The position numbers and the translations under genes were made by a program. DNA of 64,000 nt from NCBI GenBank assembly GCA_003243195.1, contig QFQI01000006.1:1-64000 (forward strand), written 5' to 3'. This stretch comes from Sphingomonas taxi (GTDB lineage: Bacteria > Pseudomonadota > Alphaproteobacteria > Sphingomonadales > Sphingomonadaceae). This document shows positions 16,256 to 26,740 of the stretch, piece after piece. Positions within the stretch are counted from its first letter, which is position 1; each line of letters starts with the position of its first letter. The notes under the pieces are model-generated. The model saw only the letters and a list, made by a program, of their open reading frames with translations, did not search any database and had not been told where the DNA came from.

Positions 16256-17223
16256 GATGCGTGATGCTCCTGCGCGAAGGCGGCCGCGGCGCCGAACAGG
16301 CCGGGCTGCGGATGGGTGATGAGCTTGACCGGCAGGCTGGCCATCAGCGACTGGAACCGGCCCTTGGCGACGAAACGCTGGTCGAAGCCCGAGCGCAGCA
16401 GCTTGTCCTTGATGCGCAGCCCCAGCCCGCCGGCGATCACGACGCCTTTCGCGCCATGCGCCAGCGCCAGGTCGCCCGACACCGCGCCCAGCGCCAGACA
16501 GAAGCGGTCCAGCGCGGCGAGCGCGATCGAGTCGGTGCCCTCCAGCGCCTCGGTCCAGATCGCCGTGTCGTTCTTGTGGATATAGGGACGCCCCTCCAGC
16601 TCGGCGAGCGTCTCGTAGATGGCGACGATGCCGGGGCCGGCGACGATCCGTTCCGCCGACACGCGCGTATAGGTCTTGCGCAGCCGCTTGAGCAGCGCAT
16701 CCTCGATCCCGTCGAGCGGGGCATAGTCCATGTGCCCGCCCTCGGTGGGCAGCACGCGGTAATGGCCGTCATCCCGGTAGACCTGCGCCACGCCCAGCCC
16801 GGTGCCGGGGCCGCAGACCGTGGTCACGCCCTGCGCCGGCAACGGCGTGTCCGGCCCGCAGAGATGTTCGAAATCCGCCGCGGGCAATTGCGCCACGGCA
16901 TGGCCGATCGCGCCGAAATCGTTGATGAGCGTCCAGGTGTCCGCGCCCAGCCGCTCGGGGATCAGCGACGGGCGGATCACCCATGGATTGTTGGTCATGC
17001 GGATCACGTCGCCGGTGATCGGCGAGGCGATCGCGATCGCGGCGGCATTGGGGAGCGTGCCGCCCGCCCGCTCCCGGAACGCCTCATAGGCGGTCTGGAG
17101 ACTGGCGTGTTCGGCGGTTTTCAGCGTGGTGGGTTCGCCGAGCGAAACGACGCGGCCGCCCTCCACCTCCGCGATGGCGAAGCGCGCATGCGTGCCCCCG
17201 ATATCGACCGCTACGACCTGCAT
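16252..17223 (-). CDS. glk: Glucokinase
   Basis: Glk phosphorylates glucose with ATP to feed the Entner-Doudoroff pathway. The 323-residue protein belongs to the bacterial ROK-independent glucokinase family: MQVVAVDIGGTHARFAIAE as phosphate loop, LINDFGAIGHA with the catalytic Asp, GPGTGLGVA and EGGHMDYAP. ATG 17223 is clearly the start, with AGGAGG 7 nt upstream; a TTG two codons earlier is less likely. It overlaps eda by 4 bp. A REP-like palindrome lies just upstream, between glk and edd. Confidence 0.96.
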   Translation of the reverse strand: MQVVAVDIGGTHARFAIAEVEGGRVVSLGEPTTLKTAEHASLQTAYEAFRERAGGTLPNAAAIAIASPITGDVIRMTNNPWVIRPSLIPERLGADTWTLINDFGAIGHAVAQLPAADFEHLCGPDTPLPAQGVTTVCGPGTGLGVAQVYRDDGHYRVLPTEGGHMDYAPLDGIEDALLKRLRKTYTRVSAERIVAGPGIVAIYETLAELEGRPYIHKNDTAIWTEALEGTDSIALAALDRFCLALGAVSGDLALAHGAKGVVIAGGLGLRIKDKLLRSGFDQRFVAKGRFQSLMASLPVKLITHPQPGLFGAAAAFAQEHHAS

Positions 17224-17238
17224 CAGCAATCCTCCTTC

Positions 17239-17260
17239 ATGCCGGACCTGTTGCCGGCAT
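17239..17260. repeat. REP-like palindrome between edd and glk
   Basis: ATGCCGG (17239-17245) and CCGGCAT (17254-17260) form a 7-bp stem, followed by CCATCATGCCGCGG. A related element (GCCGGA-5-TCCGGC then GTCCATGGCGCCGCG) lies at 19185, on the other side of edd. Confidence 0.5.
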
Positions 17261-17304
17261 CCATCATGCCGCGGTCCGATCCGTGTGCGTGGCGGCGACG
17301 ATCG

Positions 17305-19134
<1,830 letters not shown>

Positions 19135-19184
19135 GTGGCTGGCCTCGAACTTGGCGATACGGACGCAACACCGCGCATGGTCGT

Positions 19185-19201
19185 GCCGGACGTGATCCGG
19201 C
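19185..19201. repeat. REP-like palindrome upstream of edd
   Basis: GCCGGA (19185-19190) pairs with TCCGGC (19196-19201). The flanks, GT before and GTCCATGGCGCCGCG after, align with the element at 17239, so the two are probably members of one dispersed family. Confidence 0.5.
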
Positions 19202-19249
19202 GTCCATGGCGCCGCGCACGCCCGCGTCGCGCTTCTAGCGGCACGATCG

Positions 19250-19270
19250 ACCCCGGCTCAAGGCCGGGGT
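19250..19270. repeat. Palindromic element ACCCCGGC-TCAAG-GCCGGGGT
   Basis: A perfect 8-bp stem with a 5-nt loop sits 30 bp downstream of the pgl stop on the minus strand. It could terminate pgl transcription. Its form resembles short dispersed palindromes common in alphaproteobacterial genomes. Confidence 0.5.
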
Positions 19271-19299
19271 GACGAAGGACGCCGGTATTCGGTCGGCGG

Positions 19300-20004
19300 T
19301 CAGGCCGCCCAGTGGATGTCGACCGGCAATTCCACGTCCGCCAGCACGCGGCCGATCGGATAGACCGACCCCGCGCCCTGCCGTATCGCATCCTCGATCA
19401 CCTTGCGCTTGGCATCGCCGGTCACCGCGATCATCAGCGCGCGCGCGGAGGCGATCGCCTGGCGGCTGAGCGTGACGCGCGCCACCGGCGCCTCGGGCGG
19501 CAGCGGATCGGGCATCACGCCCAGCGCGCGGCGCTCCTTCGGGCCGTTCAGCGCCTCGTCGTAATCGGGGCCGGGGAAGATCGACGCGGTATGCCCGTCG
19601 CCGCCGACGCCGAGCAGGCACAGGTCGAGCGGCCAGTGCAGATCCTGCATCAGCGCATCGGCCGAGCGGCCCGCCGCCTTGTAATCGTCGGTCGCCTTGG
19701 GAACGATCGGCATCACGCGCGCGCCGCGCGGGATGAAGATCTTGCCCAGCGCGGTGACGTTCGACAGCGCGTCGCCCAGCGGCACGATGCGCTCGTCGCC
19801 GGGGATGATCGTCACGCGCTTCCAGTCCAGCCTGGCCTTCGCCAGCTTCTCATAGGCGGGCAGGGGGGTCTTGCCGCCCGCCAGCGCGATCACCGCCGAG
19901 CCGCGCGCGTCGATCGCGCTTTCGATCACGAACTGGATGTCGCCCGCGACCGCATCGGCCAGCTCGGCCGCGTCGTCATATTCCCACCATTCGATCTCGG
20001 TCAT
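19300..20004 (-). CDS. pgl: 6-phosphogluconolactonase
   Basis: Pgl hydrolyses 6-phosphogluconolactone to 6-phosphogluconate, between Zwf and Edd. The 234-residue protein of the NagB/SOL fold has VIALAGGKTPLPAYEKLA near residue 38, PGDERIVP near 70, and GVGGDGHTASIFPG near 135, which are the substrate-binding loops of the family. ATG 20004 follows GGAATGA. It lies between zwf and edd on the same strand. Confidence 0.95.
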   Translation of the reverse strand: MTEIEWWEYDDAAELADAVAGDIQFVIESAIDARGSAVIALAGGKTPLPAYEKLAKARLDWKRVTIIPGDERIVPLGDALSNVTALGKIFIPRGARVMPIVPKATDDYKAAGRSADALMQDLHWPLDLCLLGVGGDGHTASIFPGPDYDEALNGPKERRALGVMPDPLPPEAPVARVTLSRQAIASARALMIAVTGDAKRKVIEDAIRQGAGSVYPIGRVLADVELPVDIHWAA

Positions 20005-20077
20005 TCTTCATTCCTCTGCTCCCCCTCCCGGACCGGGAAAGGGACGAAACCAGCCGTCCTGCCTTGGTCGTCCTGCC

Positions 20078-21541
20078 CTAGTCGTCCTGCCAGGTCACGT
20101 TGTCACGCTCGGTCAGACCGATCGCACCCGCCGGCCCCCAAGTGCCGGCGGTATAGTGTTTCGGCTTCGTCCGGTTCGCGGCCCAGCCGGCGCGGATCGA
20201 ATCGATCCACCGCCACTGCGCCTCCACCTCGTCGCGGCGCACGAACAGCGTCTGGTCGCCCTCGATCAGGTCAAGCAGCAGCCGTTCATAGGCGATGCGG
20301 CGGCGCTTGCCCGCGAATTCGGCGTCGAGGCTGAGGTTCAGCGGCACCTCGCGCAGCCGCAGCCCCTCGCGGTCCAGTCCCGGCTCCTTGGTCATCACCA
20401 GCAACTGGACATATTCCTCCGGCTGGAGACGGATGATGAGCGTATTGGGTTGCAGCACGCCGCCGCGCCCCGAGAACATCGAATGCGGCACCGGCTTGAA
20501 CTGGATCGCGATTTCGCTGCGGCGCTTGGCCATGCGCTTGCCGGTGCGCAGGTAGAAGGGCACGCCCTGCCAGCGCCAGTTGTCGATATGCGCCTTGATC
20601 GCGACGAACGTCTCGACGTCGCTGTCGTAGCCCAGCTCGTCGTCATACCCCTTGACGACCTTGCCGCCGACCGCGCCCTCCTCATACTGGCCGGTGACGG
20701 TGGAGGTCTGCACCGCCTCGGGCGCGATCGGGCGCAGCGAGCGGAACACCTTGGCCTTTTCGTCGCGGATCGCGGTGCCGTCGTACAGCGCCGGCGGCTC
20801 CATCGCGATCAGCGCCACGAGTTGCAGCATGTGGTTGGCGACCATGTCGCGCAGCGCGCCCGCGCCCTCGTAATAACCGGCGCGATCCTCCAGCCCGACC
20901 GTCTCGGCGATCGTGATCTGGACGTTGTCGATCCCCTGCGCGTTCCAGATCGGCTCGAACATCGAATTGCCGAAGCGCAGCGCGAGGATGTTCTGCACCG
21001 TCTCCTTGCCGAGATAATGGTCGATGCGGAAGATGCGCTCCTCCGGGAAGGCGGAGGCGACGGTGTCGTTGATCTCGCGGCTGGATTGCAGGTCGTAGCC
21101 GAGCGGCTTCTCCAGCCCGATCCGCACCGTGTCGCCGGCCAAGCCGACGCTTTCCAGCCCGCGCACCGCCGGTTCGAACAGCGACGGCGCGGTCGACAGG
21201 TAGATGGCGAGCCCGCCCGACACGTCGCCGATCTTGTCGGCCAGCGCCTGGAAGGTCGACGCGTCCGACAGGTCGACCGGCTGGAACGACAGCCGTTCCA
21301 GGAACGATGCCAGCGCCTTTTCATCCTTGCGATCGGCGGGCAGGAATTCGTCGAGCGCCTTGCGCGTCACCTCGCGGAAGCCGTCGTCGCTGAGATCGGC
21401 GCGCGCCGATCCGGTGATCGTCAGCCCCGGCGGCAGCAGGTCGTCGGCGTGGAGGCCGTATAGCGAGGGCAGCAGCATCCGCTTGGCGAGGTCGCCCGTC
21501 GCACCGAACAACAGCAGCTTGCCGACCGGGTTGCGCTCCAA
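20078..21541 (-). CDS. zwf: Glucose-6-phosphate 1-dehydrogenase
   Basis: Zwf oxidises glucose-6-phosphate to 6-phosphogluconolactone with NAD(P)+. The 487-residue protein has the nucleotide-binding LLLFGATGDLAKRMLLPSLY, EKPLGYD, and the substrate signature RIDHYLGKETVQN with the catalytic His. The start appears to be TTG 21541: it lies 7 nt after an AAGGAG site, and no ATG or GTG fits. It is the first gene of the Entner-Doudoroff block, 22 bp after argC on the same strand. Confidence 0.97.
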   Translation of the reverse strand: MERNPVGKLLLFGATGDLAKRMLLPSLYGLHADDLLPPGLTITGSARADLSDDGFREVTRKALDEFLPADRKDEKALASFLERLSFQPVDLSDASTFQALADKIGDVSGGLAIYLSTAPSLFEPAVRGLESVGLAGDTVRIGLEKPLGYDLQSSREINDTVASAFPEERIFRIDHYLGKETVQNILALRFGNSMFEPIWNAQGIDNVQITIAETVGLEDRAGYYEGAGALRDMVANHMLQLVALIAMEPPALYDGTAIRDEKAKVFRSLRPIAPEAVQTSTVTGQYEEGAVGGKVVKGYDDELGYDSDVETFVAIKAHIDNWRWQGVPFYLRTGKRMAKRRSEIAIQFKPVPHSMFSGRGGVLQPNTLIIRLQPEEYVQLLVMTKEPGLDREGLRLREVPLNLSLDAEFAGKRRRIAYERLLLDLIEGDQTLFVRRDEVEAQWRWIDSIRAGWAANRTKPKHYTAGTWGPAGAIGLTERDNVTWQDD

Positions 21542-21562
21542 CTCGCGTCTCCTTAGCGATAC

Positions 21563-22492
21563 TTAAAGGGTCAGGCCGGCGACGGGATCGAGCCCGGCCA
21601 TGATGTTCAGGTTCTGCACCGCGGCGCCCGCGGCGCCCTTGCCCAGATTGTCGAGCGTCGCGATCAGCAATGCCTGCCCCGCGGCCTGGTTGCCGGTCAC
21701 GCGCAGCGTCATGCGATCGGTGCCGGCATCGTCCTCGATCCGCGCGACGCTGGTCGCCTCATGCGCGAAGCGGACCACGCGCCCGCCGTCATAGGCGCTG
21801 GCCAGCACCTCCGCGACGTCGGTCAGCGTGGCGCGCCTGCCAAGCTGCGCCAGATGCAGCGGCACCTGCACCACCATGCCGCGATAGGCGCGCGCCACCG
21901 CCGGCTGGAAGATCGGCGCATGGGTGAGCCCGGCGTGGCGCCGCATCTCGGGCGCGTGCTTGTGCGCCAGCCCCAGCGCATAGGGGCGAAAGGCGGTGTT
22001 CGCCTCGCCGCCCTCGAACTCGGCGATCATCGCCTTGCCGCCGCCCGAATAGCCCGAGGTGGCGTTGACGCTGAGCAGCGCATCGGGTGCGAGCAGCCCC
22101 GCACGCACCAGCGGGCGGACCAGCGCCAGGAAGCCGGTGGGATAGCAGCCGGGATTGCTGACGAAGCGCGCGCCGGCGATCCGTTCGGCCTGATCCGGCT
22201 CCAACTCCGCGAACCCATAAGTCCAGCCGTCGGCGACGCGGTGCGCGGTGGAGGCGTCGATCACGCGCGTCCGGTCGTTGGCGATCATCGCCACCGCGGC
22301 GCGCGCGGCGTCGTCGGGCAGGCACAGAATGACGATGTCGGCGTCGTTGATCGCCTGCGCGCGCGCCGCATCGTCCTTGCGCCGCGCCTCGTCCAGCGTG
22401 ACCAGCGCCACGTCGCGGCGCTGTTCCAGCCGCTCGCGGATCTCCAGCCCGGTGGTGCCGACGGCGCCGTCGATGAAAACGCGCACGCTCAT
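21563..22492 (-). CDS. argC: N-acetyl-gamma-glutamyl-phosphate reductase
   Basis: ArgC makes N-acetylglutamate semialdehyde in arginine synthesis using NADPH. The 309-residue protein is the short, type-2 ArgC: MSVRVFIDGAVGTTGLEI, a dinucleotide-binding domain, the catalytic Cys in SNPGCYPTGFLALVRPL, and SGYSGGGKAMIAEFE. ATG 22492 overlaps the stop of the upstream SH3-like gene as ATGA. No other arg gene is in the window. Confidence 0.95.
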   Translation of the reverse strand: MSVRVFIDGAVGTTGLEIRERLEQRRDVALVTLDEARRKDDAARAQAINDADIVILCLPDDAARAAVAMIANDRTRVIDASTAHRVADGWTYGFAELEPDQAERIAGARFVSNPGCYPTGFLALVRPLVRAGLLAPDALLSVNATSGYSGGGKAMIAEFEGGEANTAFRPYALGLAHKHAPEMRRHAGLTHAPIFQPAVARAYRGMVVQVPLHLAQLGRRATLTDVAEVLASAYDGGRVVRFAHEATSVARIEDDAGTDRMTLRVTGNQAAGQALLIATLDNLGKGAAGAAVQNLNIMAGLDPVAGLTL

Positions 22493-22821
22493 TGCGGCTG
22501 CACCGCGGCGGCATCGAGATAGCCGACCTGTCCGAGCTCCACCGCGATGCCCCATGCGACGCCGCCGGTCAGGTCGAGCAGGTCGAAGGCCGCGCCGCGC
22601 GGCAGCGTGGCGATGACCGCGCTGGCCGGATCGCGCCCCTCGCGCAGCACCGTCTCGGCGAAGACCACCCGGCGCAGCGGCGCGGCATAATGCGGCGCGA
22701 AGACACGGTCAGCGAGCCGCACGTCGGCGATATCGGGACGCACGGCATGAACGCGCGGATCCAACACGCGCGACCGGCCGGTGAGCGCGAAGCCGCTACG
22801 CGCGGACCGCGCTGGCGGCAC
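22489..22821 (-). CDS. Small SH3-like protein
   Basis: The deduced 110-residue protein has FALTGRSRVLDPRVHAVRPD, then ADRVFAPHYAAP, and ends in a bacterial-SH3-like barrel (VIATLPRGAAFDLLDLTGG, AWGIAVELGQVGYLDA). Such proteins are common hypotheticals in sphingomonads. The start is uncertain: GTG 22821, overlapping the end of marR by 26 bp, is the best in-frame codon, and there is no clear ribosome-binding site. Its stop overlaps the argC start as ATGA. The role is unknown. Confidence 0.65.
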   Translation of the reverse strand: MPPARSARSGFALTGRSRVLDPRVHAVRPDIADVRLADRVFAPHYAAPLRRVVFAETVLREGRDPASAVIATLPRGAAFDLLDLTGGVAWGIAVELGQVGYLDAAAVQPQ

Positions 22822-23176
22822 CGACGACGCGGGCGGCGGCGGGGGTGGCGTCCCCTTCACCGATGAACTGGCCGAACTCCTCAAGAAAATCTGCCCCTTC
22901 GTTCGTGCGCGCGACGAAGATGTTGCGTTTGTCGCTGTCGTCGCGCTGGCGGCGCAGATAGCCCAGCGCCCCCAGCCTGTTCAAGGCGCGCGTCACCACG
23001 GGTTTGGACACGTTCAGCACCCGCGCCAGACCGCGCACCGTATGCGGCCCGGGCCGCAGGTAGACGACCAGCAGCAGCGCCATCTGCCGGTTGGTCAGAT
23101 CGGGTTCGCCCGACCGCACGTAATCGACCAGTGCGTTCATCCACGAACTCAGTTCGGGTTGAGCCAATGTTGCCAC
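22796..23176 (-). CDS. MarR family transcriptional regulator
   Basis: This 126-residue DNA-binding protein has a winged-helix core: MALLLVVYLRPGPHTVRGLA, NVSKPVVTRALNRLGALGYL as recognition helix, and RRQRDDSDKRNIFVA as wing. The start is GTG 23176 with AGAGGAC upstream. It is divergent from secG and probably cotranscribed with the SH3-like gene and argC. No ligand or target can be read from the sequence. Confidence 0.88.
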   Translation of the reverse strand: MATLAQPELSSWMNALVDYVRSGEPDLTNRQMALLLVVYLRPGPHTVRGLARVLNVSKPVVTRALNRLGALGYLRRQRDDSDKRNIFVARTNEGADFLEEFGQFIGEGDATPAAARVVGAASAVRA

Positions 23177-23390
23177 GTCCTCTTCCCGTCATCGTTTGGA
23201 GGGCCGGCCGCTTGCCGGATGTATGCGGGATAAACGCCCGCTTTCGCGGCTGGTTTCAGGCATGTTACGAATTTGGCCGGCGGCGGCCGGGGCGGCGCGG
23301 TTGATCCCGGCGCGGCGCTCCCCTATGTGGCGGGCGATCCGGCGCGGCTCGACCCGCGCCGGCGGCTTTCATCGGATTCGCGCGCAGCCC

Positions 23391-23774
23391 ATGTTCACCT
23401 TCCTGATCGTTCTCCAGGCCATCATCGCGGCTGCCCTTGTCACCGTGATCCTGATGCAGCGTTCGGAAGGCGGCGGCCTGACGTCCTCGGGCAGCCCGTC
23501 GGGATTGATGTCGGCGCGCGGCGCGGCGGACTTCCTGACCCGCGCCACCGGGGTGCTCGCCAGCCTGTTCGTGCTGATGAGCATCGTGCTCGCCTTTCTG
23601 GCCGCCAGCCGCGGGGCGACCTCGGTCGACACCTCGCTCCAGCGTCGCGCGCCCGCCGCGCAGACGCAGGTCGCGCCGACCACCGGCGGCGAGGACGGCC
23701 TGTCGGGTGCGGCGCAGAATGCCGCCGCCGCCGCGCAGGCGCCGGCCGACAATGGCGTGCCGCTGGCGCGCTGA
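23391..23774 (+). CDS. secG: Preprotein translocase subunit SecG
   Basis: SecG is the small inner-membrane subunit that speeds protein export through SecYEG. The 127-residue protein has two transmembrane segments: MFTFLIVLQAIIAAALVTV, then the conserved LMQRSEGGGLTSSGSPSGL, then FLTRATGVLASLFVLMSIV. A low-complexity Ala/Gln tail follows. ATG 23391 fits the family N-terminus. It lies 84 bp before pyrG on the same strand, a common alphaproteobacterial pair; tpiA, the frequent third partner, is absent. Confidence 0.95.
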   Translation: MFTFLIVLQAIIAAALVTVILMQRSEGGGLTSSGSPSGLMSARGAADFLTRATGVLASLFVLMSIVLAFLAASRGATSVDTSLQRRAPAAQTQVAPTTGGEDGLSGAAQNAAAAAQAPADNGVPLAR

Positions 23775-23858
23775 TCGCCGTTTCCCCGTCGTTTCGTCGC
23801 GCGCGGTGTCCCCGCGCGCTTGCCCTTTTGCGTATTTGAGAGGTAGGGATTGCCCCCC

Positions 23859-25496
23859 ATGGCGCGGTACATCTTCATCACCGGCGGCGTGGTTTCCTCG
23901 CTCGGCAAGGGTCTCATGGCGGCGAGCCTCGCGGCGCTGCTCCAGGCGCGCGGCTATCGCGTGCGCATCCGCAAGTTCGACCCCTATCTGAACGTCGATC
24001 CCGGCACGATGAGTCCGTACCAGCACGGCGAGGTCTACGTCACCGACGACGGCGCGGAAACCGATCTGGACCTGGGCCATTACGAGCGCTTCACCGGCGT
24101 GTCGGCGCGCCAGTCGGACAACGTGACCTCGGGGCGCATCTACAAGACGATTATCGAGCGGGAGCGGCGCGGCGACTATCTGGGCGCGACGGTGCAGGTG
24201 ATCCCGCACGTCACCGACGCGATCAAGGCGTTCGCGCGGGCCGAGACCGACGATCTGGATTTCGTGCTGTGCGAGATCGGCGGCACCGTCGGCGACATCG
24301 AGTCGCTGCCGTTCATCGAGGCGATCCGCCAGTTGAAGAACGAGGTCGGCCGCGGCAACGCGATCAGCGTCCATGTGACGCTGGTGCCGTATATCGCGGC
24401 GGCGGGCGAGCTGAAGACCAAGCCGACGCAGCATTCGGTGCGCGAACTGGCCGCGCTGGGCGTGCAGCCCGACGTGCTGGTATGCCGTTGCGAACAGCCG
24501 CTGCCCGAATCGGAGCGCGCCAAGATCGCGCTGTTCTGCAACGTGCCCGAAAGCGCGGTGATCCCGGCGCTGGACGCCAAGAGCATCTATGCGGTGCCGC
24601 TGCAATATCACGGCGAGGGACTCGATTCGGAGGTGCTGCGCGCCTTCGGCATCACGCCGTCGTCGCCGCCCGACCTGTCGCGCTGGGAGGAGATCGTCGC
24701 GCGGCTGTCGCATCCCGAGGGGGAGGTGACGGTCGGCGTGGTCGGCAAATATGTCGGGTTGCAGGACGCGTACAAGTCGCTGAACGAGGCGCTGGTCCAC
24801 GGCGGGATCGCCAACCGCGTGAAGGTCAACATCCGCTGGATCGACGCCGAACTGTTCGAGGGCGACGATGACGGTGAGATCGCCGCGCACCTGGAGCCGT
24901 GCCACGCGATCCTGGTGCCGGGTGCGTTCGGATCGCGCGGGGCGGAGGGCAAGATCGCCTCGGTACGCTTCGCGCGCGAGCGTCGCGTGCCCTATTTCGG
25001 GATCTGCTTCGGCATGCAGATGGCATGCGTCGAAGGCGCGCGCGATCTCGCCGGCATCGCACGGGCCTCGTCGACCGAATTCGGCCCGACCGAGGAGCCG
25101 GTGGTCGGCCTCATCACCGAATGGATGGGCGAGCGCGGGCTGGAGAAGCGCGCCGCGAACGGCGATCTGGGCGGCACGATGCGGCTGGGCGCGTATCCGG
25201 CCGCGCTGACCGGCAACAGCGTGGTGGCGTCGATCTACGGCAGCGGCGCGATCAGCGAGCGCCACCGCCACCGCTATGAGGTGAACACCGCCTATCGCGA
25301 GGCGCTGGAGCAGGGCGGGCTGGTCTTCTCCGGCATGTCGCCCGACGGCACGCTGCCCGAGATCGTCGAGCGGCCCGACCATCCGTGGTTCGTCGGCGTG
25401 CAGTTCCACCCGGAGCTGAAGAGCCGGCCGTTCGAGCCGCACCCGCTGTTCGCCAGCTTCATCGCGGCGGCGGTCAAGCAGAGCCGGCTGGTCTGA
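23859..25496 (+). CDS. pyrG: CTP synthase
   Basis: PyrG aminates UTP to CTP with ATP and glutamine. The 545-residue protein has the synthetase domain (MARYIFITGGVVSSLGKG, then KFDPYLNVDPGTMSPYQHGE) and a C-terminal glutamine amidotransferase with nucleophile Cys in PYFGICFGMQMA and the His-Glu pair in VQFHPELKSRP. ATG 23859 follows AGGTAGGG; a TTG at 23850 is less likely. It is complete and unremarkable. Confidence 0.98.
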   Translation: MARYIFITGGVVSSLGKGLMAASLAALLQARGYRVRIRKFDPYLNVDPGTMSPYQHGEVYVTDDGAETDLDLGHYERFTGVSARQSDNVTSGRIYKTIIERERRGDYLGATVQVIPHVTDAIKAFARAETDDLDFVLCEIGGTVGDIESLPFIEAIRQLKNEVGRGNAISVHVTLVPYIAAAGELKTKPTQHSVRELAALGVQPDVLVCRCEQPLPESERAKIALFCNVPESAVIPALDAKSIYAVPLQYHGEGLDSEVLRAFGITPSSPPDLSRWEEIVARLSHPEGEVTVGVVGKYVGLQDAYKSLNEALVHGGIANRVKVNIRWIDAELFEGDDDGEIAAHLEPCHAILVPGAFGSRGAEGKIASVRFARERRVPYFGICFGMQMACVEGARDLAGIARASSTEFGPTEEPVVGLITEWMGERGLEKRAANGDLGGTMRLGAYPAALTGNSVVASIYGSGAISERHRHRYEVNTAYREALEQGGLVFSGMSPDGTLPEIVERPDHPWFVGVQFHPELKSRPFEPHPLFASFIAAAVKQSRLV

Positions 25497-25501
25497 CGCC
25501 G

Positions 25502-25523
25502 CACCCGTGGCGCGGGCCGGGTG
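25502..25523 (+). terminator. Weak hairpin after pyrG
   Basis: CACCCG (25502-25507) can pair with CGGGTG (25518-25523) 6 nt after the pyrG stop. No T-run follows, so it is only a possible terminator. Confidence 0.3.
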
Positions 25524-25614
25524 GCGCGCGCCGGGACCGCTCGCGGCGTCGGGCCGCAACCGCTTCTTAAGTCCCGGCAATCACTATGGCCTGCGTCCTG
25601 ATTGGAGCGAGCCG

Positions 25615-25926
25615 ATGCCATTGATCCACGCCCTGGCGACCATCGCCGCCGCCATCGGCGCGCCGCCGGCCAGCGACGCCGAACTCGCCGCCGCCACGCC
25701 GCGCGGATCGCCGCCGGTCGTGCGGATCGCCGGTCCCGATCGCGCGGGTCCGGCGCCGGTCGCCGAGATCGTGGACCATTGGTGGCGCACCACCGGCATG
25801 GCGATGATCGCGGCGGGCGCGCGCCCGCTTCCCGCGGTTGCGTGGCACGTCGACCCGGATGCGATCCGCGACGGGCATCTCGCGTTCCGTTTCACCACGA
25901 CGCCGACGGCGACCACGCACCCGTAG
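25615..25926 (+). CDS. Hypothetical protein
   Basis: A 103-residue reading frame starts at ATG 25615 with GGAG 8 nt upstream. The N-terminus, MPLIHALATIAAAIGAPPAS, is hydrophobic and could be a weak signal peptide. The middle contains IVDHWWRTTGMAMIAAGARP. I do not recognise a family. The ribosome-binding site favours a real gene, but a minus-strand frame overlaps the region and high GC inflates open frames. Confidence 0.45.
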   Translation: MPLIHALATIAAAIGAPPASDAELAAATPRGSPPVVRIAGPDRAGPAPVAEIVDHWWRTTGMAMIAAGARPLPAVAWHVDPDAIRDGHLAFRFTTTPTATTHP

Positions 25927-25996
25927 CGTGACGGCCGTCACCTCCGGGGCGGCGATCCTTCCGCTTTGGGTGGCAACGGCGCGGCGGATATGGGAA

Positions 25997-26038
25997 AGGC
26001 GCCCGGACCTCGCGGCCCGGACGCCCCCACCGGCGCCT
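25997..26038 (-). terminator. Probable terminator of the hsp20 gene
   Basis: Downstream of the hsp20 stop, AGGCGCC (26038-26032) pairs with GGCGCCT (26003-25997) on the minus strand. An inner CCGG pairing is possible and TTTCCC follows. Confidence 0.5.
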
Positions 26039-26068
26039 CGAAAGGGAGCAAAGAGACGCCGATCCCGG

Positions 26069-26536
26069 TCAGGCGGCCTGTGCTTCGTCGGCCGGCTTGC
26101 TCTCGACCGCGGCGAGCGGCGCGCCGGTGCGGATCGCGATGTTCTTGGGCTTCATTGCCTCGGGCACCTCGCGCACCAGGTCGATCACGAGCAGACCGTC
26201 GTTCAGCCGCGCATCCTCCACGAACACGAAGTCGGCCAACTCGAACCGCCGCTCGAAGCTGCGGTTGGCGATGCCGACGTGCAGGAACTGGTTCCCTTCG
26301 GTGCGGTCGTCCTTCTTGCCCGACACCAGCAACAGGTTCTGCTGCGCGGTGATCTCGATCTCGTCACGCGAGAAACCGGCGATCGCCAGCGTGATGCGGT
26401 AGCGGTCGTCGGCGACACGCTCCAGGTTGAAGGGCGGATAATTCTCGGCGCTGCTGCGCGCATTGGCCTCGATCAGGTCGAACAAACGGTCGAAGCCGAT
26501 GGTGGAGCGGCGATAGGGGGTCAGATCGAAACGCAT
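26069..26536 (-). CDS. Small heat-shock protein, Hsp20/alpha-crystallin family
   Basis: This ATP-independent holdase binds unfolding proteins during heat stress. The 155-residue protein begins MRFDLTPYRRSTIGFDRLFD, like IbpA-type proteins. Its alpha-crystallin domain includes YRITLAIAGFSRDEIEI, LLLVSGKKDD and SFERRFELADFVFVEDARL. ATG 26536 follows a GGAGG site 7 nt upstream. A clear RpoH promoter and a hairpin hiding that site lie upstream, so both transcription and translation are probably temperature-controlled. Confidence 0.95.
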   Translation of the reverse strand: MRFDLTPYRRSTIGFDRLFDLIEANARSSAENYPPFNLERVADDRYRITLAIAGFSRDEIEITAQQNLLLVSGKKDDRTEGNQFLHVGIANRSFERRFELADFVFVEDARLNDGLLVIDLVREVPEAMKPKNIAIRTGAPLAAVESKPADEAQAA

Positions 26537-26539
26537 GGT

Positions 26540-26562
26540 CAAATCCTCCGATGAGCTATTTG
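26540..26562 (-). promoter_or_regulatory. Candidate RNA thermometer hairpin at the hsp20 ribosome-binding site
   Basis: On the minus strand CAAAT (26562-26558) pairs with ATTTG (26544-26540), and CTC pairs with GAG of the GGAGG ribosome-binding site inside. The result is a short A/U-rich helix that would open on heating and is typical in position of ROSE-type elements. No full ROSE consensus is seen. Confidence 0.5.
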
Positions 26563-26629
26563 AAAGCGGCGCCCGGGTGTCCGCAGCGCCCCGTTTCGTG
26601 CGGCCCGGTGACCGGCACCACACATCAGG

Positions 26630-26659
26630 AAAAATGGGTCCGCCGCGAAGCGTTTCAAG
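26630..26659 (-). promoter_or_regulatory. RpoH (sigma-32) heat-shock promoter of hsp20
   Basis: On the minus strand CTTGAAA (26659-26653), 14 bp and CCCATTTTT (26638-26630) match the sigma-32 consensus CTTGAAA-N11-16-CCCATNT. It lies about 95 bp upstream of the hsp20 start. Confidence 0.8.
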
Positions 26660-26740
26660 GGGTGGCTGAAACTCCTACTTTGTTGATGGGCATTTCTGGC
26701 ACGGGCAGGTAGGGCGTGAAGACGAACAAAGGGGATTTCG

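Noticed and set aside
23841..23861. C-run before the pyrG start as a reiterative-transcription control element
   Set aside because: That mechanism acts at the first transcribed bases; here the run is next to the start codon and no promoter places the start there.
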